Of a DNA stretch of 64,000 bases, positions 41,912 through 53,065 are shown piece after piece. The notes below the pieces were generated by a model. That model saw only the letters and a list, made by a program, of their open reading frames with translations, did not search any database and was not told where the DNA came from. The position numbers and the translations under genes are program-made. Position 1 is the stretch's first letter. Each line of letters opens with the position of its first letter. This stretch comes from Epithemia pelagica (lineage: Eukaryota; Bacillariophyta; Bacillariophyceae; Surirellales; Surirellaceae), in assembly GCA_946965045.2 (NCBI GenBank), contig OX337238.1:2790001-2854000 (forward strand), written 5' to 3'.

Positions 41912-43513
41912 ATGGTACTAACTGCTGCCCAGACGACGTCTTTCTTTCAAGATGCCGATCAAATGGGCATTCCCCAAGCAACGGTAACTCAACTTCAAGT
42001 TGAAGGAATCAGCACAATCTCTGACCTAGCTGACTTTGACAAAGAAACACTCCAGCAAGTGGCCGACAACTTACGGAAACCGGGTGGCAGAGTTCCAGAT
42101 CCGAACCCTGGGGCAGCTGCAGGAGCAACGATTCCGACACCACCATTCGTATTCGGCGCCAAGTCACAACACCGTCTAACTGTGGCATGTGAATTGGTAC
42201 ACTATTATAACACTGTTGGACGTGATATGACCTCTGGGAACATGAGGTGGACCCATGTCATGAAGAACTTTGAAGCCCAATGGAAGGCATTGAAGACACG
42301 AAAGGACTCAGATGACCCAGATGTCCCCAAAATCAGCAAGGCGTTACCTATAATCAAGTGGACCGAAGCTTTTCAGGACTACCTTCACCGTCTCATTGGG
42401 GTGAGAACCATTCCTCTGGCATATGTGATTCGACAGGAGGTAGATGTACCTGTGGTTCCACCCACTCAAGCTAACAACAAGCCACACTCGATAGTGTACG
42501 GCTCTATTGAAGTTGAATTGGTTGCACGCCCATCTCACGACCATGAACTATACAGAGAAGACAATGCATCTGTATACTATCACCTCGAAGAAGCAACTAG
42601 AGGAACGACGTATGCAGCGTCTATTAAACCTCATCAACGAAATAAAGATGGTCGAGGCGCATGGACGGCTTTGACAAGCCAGTATGCAGGACAAGACAAA
42701 TGGGAGGCTGAGATTAAGCGCCAAGACAACCTTCTTCACACACGAGTATGGAAGGGGCAAAACAGCTTTCCGTTAGAAGGGTTCATTGCGCAACATAGAA
42801 ATGCGTATGTCTCTATGCAGCAGTGTGCTGATCATGTCTTGTATCAATTGCCCAATGAACACACACGTGTTGGGTACTTACTTGAAGGGATTCAATGCTC
42901 TGATGCTGGACTACAAGCCGCAATGGCAAGTGTCCGCACTGATACTGACCCTGATGGGATGCGCAATAGATTCGAGAAGGCCGCGGCGCACCTCCTGCCC
43001 TACGATCCTGTGGCTAAGAAACGAGCCGCCGCCACCAATAACAAGCGCAATGCCGCGCAAATCTCTTCTGTTGAGATTGATGACACTACCTTGACAGCTG
43101 AAGCGAGCTCCACGACCGCTGCAAAGAAGCAGAGCATTGGGAAGACGGGGGTCCATCTCCGATACCATACTCCCAGTGAGTATGACAACCTGACCGATGA
43201 GCAGAAAGATGAACTGCGAGAATGGCGCAAAGCCAACCCTTCAAAGAAGAAGAACAACCAGAACGATAAGAAAGAGAAAAGCAACAAGTCTGTCAAACGG
43301 CAACTGGCTTCCGTCGTGGCCAAGGAACTTAAAAAGTTCGCAAAGAATGGAATCGAAGAAGAAAAGGAGACGACCAATTTGCAAGCGCAAATTGCCAGCA
43401 TGGTTCAAAATGCTGTCAAGGAACAGCTAGCTCTTCCACCCGCACCACCAGCCGCTGCTCCCAAGAAACCATCCACCCTCCAATCCATCCTCAAGCAGGC
43501 GAAGTTCTCGTGA
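41912..43513 (+). CDS. E1 gag
   Basis: The open frame starts at 41897 with GTG; the first ATG, in context CACCATGG, is 41912 (533 aa). It begins with a helix-hairpin-helix-like or SAM-like stretch (about residues 20-55, VTQLQVEGISTISDLADFDKE in outline). The capsid-type helical region has the QDNLLHTRVWKG and EHTRVGYLLEGI blocks typical of copia-like gag. A basic lysine/asparagine-rich tail follows. No CCHC knuckle is visible. The stop is TGA (43511-43513), and the same frame continues into pol twelve bases later. Confidence 0.85.
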   Translation: MVLTAAQTTSFFQDADQMGIPQATVTQLQVEGISTISDLADFDKETLQQVADNLRKPGGRVPDPNPGAAAGATIPTPPFVFGAKSQHRLTVACELVHYYNTVGRDMTSGNMRWTHVMKNFEAQWKALKTRKDSDDPDVPKISKALPIIKWTEAFQDYLHRLIGVRTIPLAYVIRQEVDVPVVPPTQANNKPHSIVYGSIEVELVARPSHDHELYREDNASVYYHLEEATRGTTYAASIKPHQRNKDGRGAWTALTSQYAGQDKWEAEIKRQDNLLHTRVWKGQNSFPLEGFIAQHRNAYVSMQQCADHVLYQLPNEHTRVGYLLEGIQCSDAGLQAAMASVRTDTDPDGMRNRFEKAAAHLLPYDPVAKKRAAATNNKRNAAQISSVEIDDTTLTAEASSTTAAKKQSIGKTGVHLRYHTPSEYDNLTDEQKDELREWRKANPSKKKNNQNDKKEKSNKSVKRQLASVVAKELKKFAKNGIEEEKETTNLQAQIASMVQNAVKEQLALPPAPPAAAPKKPSTLQSILKQAKFS

Positions 43514-43525
43514 GAGCGTCCGGCC

Positions 43526-46500
43526 ATGTCCTCATCCTTGAGAGGAGGGATATTGCAGCCGGACAACACAAAACCATGGGACCCTGGAGAACACGGACAA
43601 TTCGAGCATGAATGCCAATGCAGGCAGCATAAGTCCATTGTTCCAACCCGATGCTTTGCGATTGTTGCCGCTGCATCACTGGACAATGATGAGGAAATGC
43701 AGAACATGGATGGGGAGCATCGAACGGAGTTGGACAGCCATGCCAATATGCCCGTTGTCGGGCGGCATGGGTACATTGTGAACAAGCATGGGAGGAAGGT
43801 CGACGTTAGTCCTTTCACACCCCAATACAAATCGATGCAAGCGGAACTGGTGGACGCCATTGTCCGTTACGATTGCCCGTATGCAGGGAAGCCATACCTT
43901 CTCGTCATTCAAAACGCCTTGTGGGTTCAAGCAATGGAAAACAACTTGATCCCACCGTTCATTCTGAGAGAGGCAGGCATCAAGGTCAACGAACGGGCGA
44001 AGATCCACACTGATGATCCGACCACAGACGATCATGCGATCATTTTCCCGTCCACGGGTTTCCGAATCCCTCTGAGTCTCTGGGGAATCTTCTCCTTTTT
44101 CCCGACTGTCAAGCCAACAGAAGACGACCTTGTTGCAGGACATGACGTATACGTCCTGACTCCAAGCCGTTGGAACCCACACTCCGACGCTTATGAGACA
44201 AATGAGGCGAGTATGTTGGATTGGGAGGGCAACATCAAGGAGAAGAAGGACCAGTTGCGAATTGTAATTGACAATATCCCTAATCCGAATGATGAACTGG
44301 ATTATCGGGTATCCTCCATGGAAGCACATGCAATCGACCGAACATGCGCAGCACGGAACCATTGGAGGAACCACATGGCAGAGCTTCGGAAATCCGCTGC
44401 CATTGAGCCATATGATGAAATCGGTGGACATCTATCTGGCATATCTTCGGTCCTTGTCGAATCCATGATGGCGCTGGAATTGGAGGAGAGAATGGTCCAT
44501 GGCAAAGAAGTTGCAGCCATTGGAGCCACCACCATCCAGGATGAGGGCGAAGAGGAGGACAATAGCGATGACAGCTCTGAAGGCGAGAGAGAGCCAGACG
44601 ACGACATGGACATTGACCTGAGCACGTTGGAGGATGTAGATCTTGATGAATTCTTCGTCTCAAGTGTCCATGCTGGCAAATCCCAAGGGATTGGAGCCAG
44701 ACACCTCGCCAAAGTATGGAGGATCAGTCACGACGACGCCAAACGGACCTTGGCTGTGACATCCCAACGTGGAAAAAGGCCTGAAAATCCAACCCTGTCC
44801 CAGAATTATGGCACCAACGACCGAATGCTTCGGTACCGACGAATAGAAGAATACTTCTATATGGACACCTTCTTTGCGACGAAGAAAGGAGGGAAGTCAT
44901 CTCGTGGCCACACATGTTGCCAATTGTTTGTTACTGACAAAGGCTTCATGCATGTGGTGCCAATGAAGAGGAAGTCAGAAGTTTTGATGGCTGTCAAGAT
45001 CTTTGCAAAGGAAATTGGTGCTCCCGATGCGTTGATTTGTGACATGTCCAAGGAACAAACGAGTTCCGACATGAAACTATTCCTTAACGACATCGGAACA
45101 ACTCTTCGTGCACTGGAAGAGGGCACGCCCTGGGCGAATAAAGCTGAGTTGTATATCAAGTTGATAAAGGAAGCGGTTCGCAAAGACATGCGCGAAGCGA
45201 ACTCCCCGCTTCCGTTTTGGGACTACTGCCTAGAGAGGAGAGTCCGGATTTACAATCTCACGGCTCGAGATTACATCACCGTTCGGGGAACAAATCCCTA
45301 CACCGCAACGCTGGGTGTTGAGGGGGATATTTCGAGTCTTGGACGATACCAGTGGTACGAATGGTGCTACTTCCGTGAGCACACAGCAAAGTTTCCCCAC
45401 AACCAAGAGGTCCTAGGTCGTATCCTTGGTCCGGCAAAAGGTGAAGGAAATGAGATGGCACAATGGGTTCTAAAAGCAAATGGAAATGTGGTGCCACGAC
45501 GGTCCACCCGCCCACTACAAGAATCCGAAATCTACAGTGCCAGTGAGCAATCAAAGCGTGAGGCCTTCAACGCATTGATTGAGAGGAGGCATGGCACCTC
45601 CATACAACCACCACCTACTATTCCCGACGACGATGAAAAATTTTATGATCCATATGAGGATGATGAACAACCTCAATATACCACCCCGGACATAGAAGAC
45701 ACAGTCGACAACACGGGAAGACTCTTGAACCAATGCCCTGCCTACGACAGGATGATCAACGCTGAAGTACAAATGCAGATCGGCGATGAGATCAGCAAGG
45801 GAGTGGTCAAGAGAAGAGCCATTGGGGCCGATGGGACAACGTCTGGCAAATACCATGACGACCCATACAGCAATTCAATCCTCTACGAAGTCGAGTTCTT
45901 GGACGGCCAAGTCAAGGAGTATGCCGCCAATGTCATAGCCGAAAGCATGCTTGCCGAGGTTGACACAGATGGGAAACACCTGCGACTGATGGAAGGGAAA
46001 GTCGAATGGAAGAAGGACGAATCTCTGGCCGTATCCAAACGCGACAAATACGTCTATGACAGGCATGGTAGACGGAGGGCAAGGAAGACGACGAGAGGGT
46101 GGTGGCTGCTAGTCAAGTGGAAGGATGGATCCGAATCTTGGCAACGATTGGCAGACATGAAGGAATCATATCCTATTGAGACGGCTGAGTTTGCCGTTGC
46201 ACGAGGATTGGAAGATGAGCCCGCGTTTCAATGGTGGGCCAAGTCAACATCGCGCCGCAGGGACGCAATCATATCGGCACTGAAGACACGTGCACGACAG
46301 ATCCGGCACAAGTATGGTATAGAGATACCTACAAGTGTGGAGCATGCGAAGGAGCTTGACAAGAGAAATGGCAATGATTATTGGATGAAGGCTCTAGCCA
46401 AGGAGATGTTCAATGTTGGAGTCGCCTTCGAAATCCTAGCCGATGGAGAAAAGGCACCCCATGGTTGGCACCTGGTAACCGGACACCTAGTCTGGGACGT

Positions 46501-48043
46501 GAAAATGGATTTTACCAGGAAGGCCAGGTGGGTTCTCGATGGACACAAGACGCCGGATCCAGAAGGATCAACGTTTGCCGGTGTGGTGTCTAGAGAAAGC
46601 GTACGCATCGCTTTCACGTACGCCGCTCTGAATGGGCTTGATGTCTTCGCCGCCGACATCAGAAATGCGTACCTCCAGGCGCCATCTTCAAGAAAGGATT
46701 ACATTATATGTGGCCCTGAGTTTGGGATCGAGAACGTGGGCAAGGTTGCACTCGTTCATCGCGCATTATATGGAGGAAAGACGGCGGGAAAAGACTTTCG
46801 GAACCATCTCAGGTCATGTATGAGTCATCTTGGTTTCAAGTCATGCCCTGCAGACCCAGATGTCTGGATGAGGCCGGCAGAAAAGTCTGACGGATCACCG
46901 TACTACAAGTATGTATTGCTTTATGTGGATGATGCCTTGGCCATTGGAGAGAGAGCGGAGAAGATTCTCCGGGAGGAAATTGGCCGATACTTTGAGTTGA
47001 AAGAGGAGTCAGTCGGTCCTCCAAGTCTGTATCTTGGTGGAAGAGTTCGGAAGGTTGTACTTGAAAATGGAGCCGAAGCATGGGCCTTCAGTTCTTCTCA
47101 ATACGTTCAAGCCGCCGTAAAGAATGTAGAAGATCATCTGTCCAAGGATGAGAACAAAAGGTGGTCTTTACCAAGCAAAGCAGACACGCCGATGAAGGCC
47201 AACTACAGGGCAGAGCTGGATGTCTCAGCGGAGTTGTCACCGGGAGACGCCTCGTATTATCAATCTTTGATTGGAGTTTTGCGTTGGATTGTCGAGTTAG
47301 GCAGAGTCGATATCTGTCTTGAGGTATCCGTGTTGTCGTCCCATCTCGCCCTACCGAGGGAGGGGCATATGCAACAAGTCCTGCAGGTATTCGCATACCT
47401 TAAGAAATACCACAACGCAGAGCTTGTGTATGATCCAAGCGATCCCGTCGTTGACGAAACAGAGTTTGAACGAAGGGATTGGACTGCCTCAGAATTTGGC
47501 CATATTGATGGCAAGGAGGAGTTACCACCCAACATGCCGGAGCCTCGAGGATTGGGGTTTGTGATTCGCGCCAAAGTTGATGCGGATCATGCTTCCGACA
47601 CAGTATCGAGACGATCTCGAACGGGTTTTCTCGTCTATCTGAATTCGGCATTGACATATTGGTGGAGCAAGAAGCAGACATCAATCGAATCGTCATCCTT
47701 TGGATCGGAATTCATTGCTATGAAGCAGTGTTGCGAATACCTACGAGGGTTACGGTACAAGCTAAGGATGCTTGGGATACCGTGTGACGGTCCAAGCTTT
47801 ATCTATGGAGATAATCAATCGGTGTTGGCGAACACTACAATACCAGACTCGGCGCTAAAGAAGAAGAGCCAGTCTATTGCATACCATTTCGTGCGGGAGG
47901 GTGTGGCAAGGGACGAGTGGAGGACGACCTACATAAACACTCACGATAACGAGGCGGACTTGTTGACCAAGGTTCTGCCAAATGGAGAGAAGAGGCGTGG
48001 GTTTGTTCGCAACTTGCTTCACCACATCTTTGGCACAGAGTGA
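43526..48043 (+). CDS. E1 pol: protease, integrase, reverse transcriptase, RNase H
   Basis: 1505 aa without interruption from ATG 43526, in the same frame as gag. Protease: LDSHAN with D70. Integrase: FYMDTFF (Asp near 44864), LICDMSKEQ (Asp near 45038) and WANKAELYIKLIKEA (Glu near 45143). Reverse transcriptase: VWDVKMDF, ADIRNAYLQA, and YVDDALA at 46922. RNase H: VDADHASD near 47575, FGSEF and YGDNQS, ending with the copia-type ADLLTK. All catalytic residues are present. The acidic insert at about residues 340-370 is unusual. It would be made either by UGA readthrough from gag or by reinitiation at 43526. Confidence 0.95.
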   Translation: MSSSLRGGILQPDNTKPWDPGEHGQFEHECQCRQHKSIVPTRCFAIVAAASLDNDEEMQNMDGEHRTELDSHANMPVVGRHGYIVNKHGRKVDVSPFTPQYKSMQAELVDAIVRYDCPYAGKPYLLVIQNALWVQAMENNLIPPFILREAGIKVNERAKIHTDDPTTDDHAIIFPSTGFRIPLSLWGIFSFFPTVKPTEDDLVAGHDVYVLTPSRWNPHSDAYETNEASMLDWEGNIKEKKDQLRIVIDNIPNPNDELDYRVSSMEAHAIDRTCAARNHWRNHMAELRKSAAIEPYDEIGGHLSGISSVLVESMMALELEERMVHGKEVAAIGATTIQDEGEEEDNSDDSSEGEREPDDDMDIDLSTLEDVDLDEFFVSSVHAGKSQGIGARHLAKVWRISHDDAKRTLAVTSQRGKRPENPTLSQNYGTNDRMLRYRRIEEYFYMDTFFATKKGGKSSRGHTCCQLFVTDKGFMHVVPMKRKSEVLMAVKIFAKEIGAPDALICDMSKEQTSSDMKLFLNDIGTTLRALEEGTPWANKAELYIKLIKEAVRKDMREANSPLPFWDYCLERRVRIYNLTARDYITVRGTNPYTATLGVEGDISSLGRYQWYEWCYFREHTAKFPHNQEVLGRILGPAKGEGNEMAQWVLKANGNVVPRRSTRPLQESEIYSASEQSKREAFNALIERRHGTSIQPPPTIPDDDEKFYDPYEDDEQPQYTTPDIEDTVDNTGRLLNQCPAYDRMINAEVQMQIGDEISKGVVKRRAIGADGTTSGKYHDDPYSNSILYEVEFLDGQVKEYAANVIAESMLAEVDTDGKHLRLMEGKVEWKKDESLAVSKRDKYVYDRHGRRRARKTTRGWWLLVKWKDGSESWQRLADMKESYPIETAEFAVARGLEDEPAFQWWAKSTSRRRDAIISALKTRARQIRHKYGIEIPTSVEHAKELDKRNGNDYWMKALAKEMFNVGVAFEILADGEKAPHGWHLVTGHLVWDVKMDFTRKARWVLDGHKTPDPEGSTFAGVVSRESVRIAFTYAALNGLDVFAADIRNAYLQAPSSRKDYIICGPEFGIENVGKVALVHRALYGGKTAGKDFRNHLRSCMSHLGFKSCPADPDVWMRPAEKSDGSPYYKYVLLYVDDALAIGERAEKILREEIGRYFELKEESVGPPSLYLGGRVRKVVLENGAEAWAFSSSQYVQAAVKNVEDHLSKDENKRWSLPSKADTPMKANYRAELDVSAELSPGDASYYQSLIGVLRWIVELGRVDICLEVSVLSSHLALPREGHMQQVLQVFAYLKKYHNAELVYDPSDPVVDETEFERRDWTASEFGHIDGKEELPPNMPEPRGLGFVIRAKVDADHASDTVSRRSRTGFLVYLNSALTYWWSKKQTSIESSSFGSEFIAMKQCCEYLRGLRYKLRMLGIPCDGPSFIYGDNQSVLANTTIPDSALKKKSQSIAYHFVREGVARDEWRTTYINTHDNEADLLTKVLPNGEKRRGFVRNLLHHIFGTE

Positions 48044-48184
48044 ATGATAAGTGGATTACGCATGAGCGGAACCACTTGGTTGAATGGAGGTGGATGTAGC
48101 ATGACGCGAACCACCTAGGATAAAACAAGGACCACAAGACGATAACAAACCAACATTGCAGCGGCAAGGTTGATTTGAGAGGAG

Positions 48185-48348
48185 TGTTGAAATTGTGGCC
48201 TATATTTGGCAACGAACGACAAATGTGTGTAAACTACCATGGCTATGTGGCCGATTTTGGTGGGAGCTGTGTACGACTCCCATCTGTGAACCAGGGTAGT
48301 TTTCTCTGTAATGAACGTATAATCTTTCTGATAAGCGAACTCTTAGCA
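48185..48348 (+). repeat. E1 3' long terminal repeat
   Basis: 164 bp, preceded by TTTGAGAGGAG and followed by CAACGACGG of the host module. Confidence 0.9.
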
Positions 48349-49657
48349 CAACGACGGAGTCAAGGACAAAACGACGGCCAACACACATTCGCACGGTTCT
48401 GTCATTCATCACGTGCCACAAAAAGATTCCTGGAGCAGAATCACCATGACGACCTACAACGACAACGACAACGACAACGACAAAACAACGGCCAACACAC
48501 ATTGGCACACGTTTCCAGTGTTTTGGTTCTGTCAAGAATGATGATGATGATGATGATGATGATGATCGAGTGACGGTGTCATTCTTCCAGACACACTCAC
48601 TCGGTGCATCCTTCACAGTGTACTAGAACGAGCGATGACGAGGCTATAATGATTGATATCGAGACCAAACAACAGAAAGAAGAAGACTCTTGCTTGAAGC
48701 GTTTAATGCTTAATTGTGATGGCCTTCATCATCATCATCACACCGAAAAAGAACAAAAAAGTCTCTCACTTTTTCTCCGACAACACAGCGTGGGCCTATA
48801 GAGTTCAAGCCAATGTGGAAGAAGAAGAAACCAACAGAGGACCCAGCAATCGGCCTGAGAAAGATCATCATTGGTGGAAACGCACAAGATGCTTTGTTGT
48901 GATGGTCTTCAAGATTGGAAAAAGAGTCCTGGTCCCTTTATCATGGGTATTTGCCCTGTGGTATTTGTGCCTGTTGCATTTATTTGCCCTGTCGTATTGG
49001 CGCCAGTTGCATTTATTATTGTTCTTGTTGCTTCCCTACGTGCGGTGGATGATTTTCCTATCGATGTCGATAGAATGGCTTCTAGCATTTGTTGCATCTT
49101 CGAGTTTGCCAGTGTGGAACAACCATGTGAGATCGATGATTGGATTGGAACCTATGGATTTGGCCCGCTGCGTTGTGCATGGAAGAGGAAAGAGCGTTTG
49201 GCTGCGATGCTGATGTTTTGTGCAAAACAGCCTGACGAAATTTGATAACGGCCTCAAGACTGCAACGGACAAGCTCTGCTTCCGATATACAGTGGTAAAA
49301 CGGATTCGCGTTCTTTGAAATGGGATTGTCAGCGTGTTCGTGGAATCTATGGATTTGTGCGAAAGTAGTTGTTTTCGTTGAGGATGGTTTTGGAACCGTC
49401 CATCTGTCCAAGGTCATCCATCCGATGAATAAAAGAAGGATGGTTTTGGACCCGTTCATCTGTCCAATGCCATCCCTCCGATGAAGGAGCCATGATTGAA
49501 ATCGCCATCGTTGAGGTGCGTCCGTCGTTGCTGTCGTCTTTCGTTCCGGTTTTGGTGTAAAAGGTTCAGAATATTCAGTCCATCTAGTTCGGAGTTCATT
49601 TTCATATTTTTTTTGAGGAGAACGACGAAGCTCTAAGGTCCATTCCTTGGTGTTGTC
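48349..49657. other. Intergenic region upstream of K3
   Basis: Continues the module sequence interrupted by E1. It contains a GAT microsatellite at 48537-48566, sequence paralogous to 8080-9157, and two hairpin units. No gene. Confidence 0.7.
49382..49479. repeat. Two hairpin repeats upstream of K3
   Basis: Units 49382-49423 and 49438-49479. The last ends 197 bp before the original K3 start position (49676). Confidence 0.8.
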
Positions 49658-50803
49658 ATGAAATCTCAAAGTACCATAACGACAACACTGAAACAGCAAG
49701 CAAAACAATCCGGGCTTTGCTTTCTGGACATCGACAATTATAGTGAGGCGCCGCAATGGAATACCAATGACTGGCCTCACGTTTTAGGTGGATGGCTTCG
49801 TTCGCATGCATCGGTTGTGCTCGACCATCCCGAACAGGATAACAATGCACAGACGGTTGTTGTTTTGGGAGGATGCACACAAAGACATGGCTTCACCAAC
49901 TTAGTTCTGCTTATGAATTTGGCACAAGAATCTAGGCAATGGTGGGAAGGACCACCGTTGAACAGCAATTAAGCCTATCATGCTGCGGTGGTTTGTAACG
50001 GAGGAGTTTATGTGATTGGAGGATGGAACGGAAGTTTTCGCTTGGATACTATCGAACGCATTGATGTTGACAATTTGTGTTCCTGGGCAGCGTTACGCAC
50101 CACCAGCAACCAATGGACAACTGTGACTTGTCGATTGTCTACGGCAAGAGATGAATGTTCGGCTGTTGCCTTGCACAATCGTTATATTGTTGTGGTTGGT
50201 GGATACAACGGAAACTATTTGTCGTCGGTTGATATAATCGATACAGCTATCGCAAGCAACCACACTGTGATTGTTGGACCATCCATGACAGTACCTCGAT
50301 CTGGTTGTGCAAGTGCTGTCATTGGTCATCGCATTTTTGTTGTTGGAGGCTACAATGGGCACAATCGAGAAGGTCTCAAATCAGTGGAGTACTTGGAGAT
50401 TCATGATCCTTCAGACAATGAGACAATGGCCACAGCAGGTGCAGTGTTTCCATCCTCATGCCGTTGGACATGTCATGACAAGCTTGAGCTTTCCATGTCA
50501 CGATGTCATCATGCAGTTGTAGCTGTTGGATCATGTCTGATTGTTGCGGGAGGTTCATTTGTCGCGGACACTGCAGAAGTCTTGGATACTCGCCGAAACG
50601 ATGTGTGGACCATTCCACGATCAGCACCGCCCCGTATTTTCTCCACTGCTGTGGTTCACTCGAGGGGAATTGCTTTGATTAGTGGACTTCGCAATCCTTC
50701 TTGTGCGACACTCTCCTTGGTTGACAAGAATACGTGGTGCTTTCGTCGACTCACTGAGCAGGTGCCGAGTACAATCTTTGGGCCAAGTACAAAATCACTG
50801 TAA
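49658..50803 (+). pseudogene. Kelch gene K3, lost start and internal stop
   Basis: Paralogue of K1. The ancestral start ATG is ATA here (49676-49678). An ATG has arisen 18 bp upstream (49658) in the same frame where the other copies have ATA, so a longer N-terminus is possible. A stop TAA at 49970-49972 replaces the arginine codon before AYHAAVV. After it the frame is open to 50803 with the remaining kelch strands (VYVIGG, IVVVGG, FVVGG, LIVAGG). The C-terminus is cut short by TAA compared with K1. K3 therefore cannot make the full protein. Confidence 0.88.
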
Positions 50804-51904
50804 TCTGCTCCAGTCTGGTGGTGGTCCTTTTTCGGAAGGAAGCAGCTGGTGGTACTCGATCGAACCGTTCTCACATCGCCTGTGTCGTCGTAGGTGTCTG
50901 CTTCCTTTTCGGAAAGGTTGGTGACCTTGTCGAAAGGGTTATAAATTATTTGTGTTTGAATCGACATTCTGAGAGCGACAATGAACGAGGGGATGACTTT
51001 GGGCGCCTCCCTTTCTGTGGGTCTTACTGGTCATGCTCTTGTGCTGATTCGAGCGATTCTTCCAGAGACACACACGGACCACAACATCTACCCACAGACG
51101 GACAGTCCAAACGTTTGCCTTTTCTTGGATTCGATCCAGCCGCTGTAAAGTGCTCTTCTCTTTGCTTTGTTTTGTCTTTTTTGTTGTTGTTTGGGGATAT
51201 CGTTAATTGTTACTACGACTTTCTTGTTCTTTCCGGAACCAATGTCATGATGGTCTCTCTTTTGTCATCCTCGTCTCTCGTCGTTTCGCCGACAGTCCTT
51301 TTACAGTTCGCGTCACAGTCATACACCCTACACTGAGTTCTCTACTTGGAAGGCATCCGAGTCCCGAGTCCGAAGTACTTTCGCGACTATACTCGACCCT
51401 CCGATTCCGATCCCGTCTCAGACGCCCGCGACTCCACATATAAAAAGGAATCCCCGTCTGTCCGAGTCACGGATGTCACGGGCCAACAACAAAAAGATCC
51501 AATCACCATGACGACCTACCGACAAAACGACGGCCCACACACATTCGCACACGTTTCCAGTGTCTTTGTTGTGTCAAGAATGATGATGATGATCGAGTGA
51601 TGGCGGAAATCCTCCAGACACACTCACTCACTCCGATGAACAGCACTCTCCAACCGGCATGACGGATGATTTGCGCAGAGAATGGTTCCTTTTTGGGGAG
51701 GATGATACCAGCCACGAAACTCTCATCCTGTCGTAGTCCCCGGAACAACCACAACAACCACCAGGACGACACTGCTGCTGCCAAGCGGCGAATGAGCCAC
51801 AAAAAGCCAGCAAAAAGCACTCTATATACCAACACCAACGCTAACACCAACACGAAAATGACGCTGTTTTTTCGGAACGAGGCGCGTGCTACTGGAATGG
51901 CGAG

Positions 51905-51906
<2 letters not shown>

Positions 51907-51935
<29 letters not shown>
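51907..51935. repeat. (CT)n microsatellite
   Basis: About 14 CT units; a similar array is at 55595-55636. Confidence 0.9.
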
Positions 51936-51938
<3 letters not shown>

Positions 51939-52811
51939 CCACAGGAGTGCCAATGACGACAAGAATCGATTGCCGAGAATAGAGAGTCTCTTCTTCTTCT
52001 CCTTCTCCTCCGACGACGACGACAAGGTCCGTGGTGGTCTATGTATAAAGATCGTTGGCAAAACGTCCAACACACAGACAGACAGGAATGGGGGAGCTGG
52101 TGGAACATTCGACAGGATGCCGCCGTCCTCGTTGCCGAATTTCGCGGGTCCTTTTTAGGCCACTATATAATACGTGAGGATGATACCCAGTCCCAAAACG
52201 CGGCCATGGATCTCTACACTAATCATCCTCGAAACAAAACAAATCCAAAAGTCACTGTCTCAACGTGGTACTATAGAGTGCAAGCCAATGTGGAACAAGA
52301 AGAACAAGTGAAAAAACAGAGGAGACGCGGCAATCTGCCAGAGACAGATCATTGGTGGAAACGTACGAGAAGCCTTTCATGCTTGATTGTTGTGGTCTTC
52401 AAGAGTGGGGAGTGGTGGGTACTTGCTCTGGGGTATTTGCGCCAGTAGCATCGTTGCATCTAGTCTTGTTCTTGTCGCTTCCCCAGATTGGGTGGATGAT
52501 TTTCCTATCGTGGGTGCCAATTTCAAGTGATCTCGATAGAAGGGTCGGAGGGCTTCTATAGCATTTGTTGCATCTTCGCGTTTGACAGTTTGGGACAACC
52601 ATGTGTGATCGATGATTGGATTGGAACCTATGGATTTGGTCCGCTTCGTTGCGCATGGAGGAGGAAAGAGCGTTTGGCTGCGATGCAGATGTATTGTGCA
52701 AAACAGCCAGAAAAAGGCAAAGGGGTTCCAGTAAGGCCACGCGTTCTTCGAAATTGGATTGTCAGCGCGTTGATGGAATCTCTAGATTTGTGCCGAAGAA
52801 GTTGTTTCCGT

Positions 52812-52853
52812 GGATGGTTTTGGACCCGTAAATCTGTCCAAGGTCATCCATCC
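52812..52853. repeat. Single hairpin repeat upstream of K4
   Basis: A 42-bp unit with arms TTGGAC and GTCCAA. Only one copy is present here, against two at most other kelch genes. Confidence 0.8.
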
Positions 52854-53065
52854 GAGGATGCAATGATTGAAATCGCCACCGTGGAGGTGCGTCCTTCGTT
52901 GCTGCCGTATTTCGTTCCGGTTTTGGTGTGAAAGGTCCAGACTATTCGGTCCATCTGGTTCGAAGTCCATTGTGTAGTTTTTGAGCAGAAAGAGGAAACT
53001 CTTAGGCCCATTCCTTGAACAAAGGCGATCCATATCTTGCTGCTGTCATAAAATCTGAAAGCACC

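Larger units (their letters stand above)
41701..48348 (+). mobile_element. Ty1/copia element E1, complete
   Basis: Short 164-bp LTRs (41701-41864 and 48185-48348; TGTTGAAATT...TTAGCA) differ at four positions. The flanking duplicate is ACAAC if the LTR ends one base earlier, CAAC if it ends at CA. The uninterrupted site is at 8065-8071. Gag and a full pol are present, with a purine tract GAGAGGAG before the 3' LTR. It is only distantly related to E2/E3: different LTRs, protease motif DSHAN, and integrase sequence. It may still be competent if the UGA between gag and pol is tolerated. Confidence 0.94.
50804..53065. other. Intergenic region between K3 and K4
   Basis: No convincing gene. The part after 51180 matches 55796-57378, beginning TTGTTTGGGGATATCG, and shows the module upstream sequence without large insertions. 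It includes a CT microsatellite (51907-51935) and a single hairpin unit at 52812-52853, which ends 213 bp before the K4 start. Confidence 0.65.
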
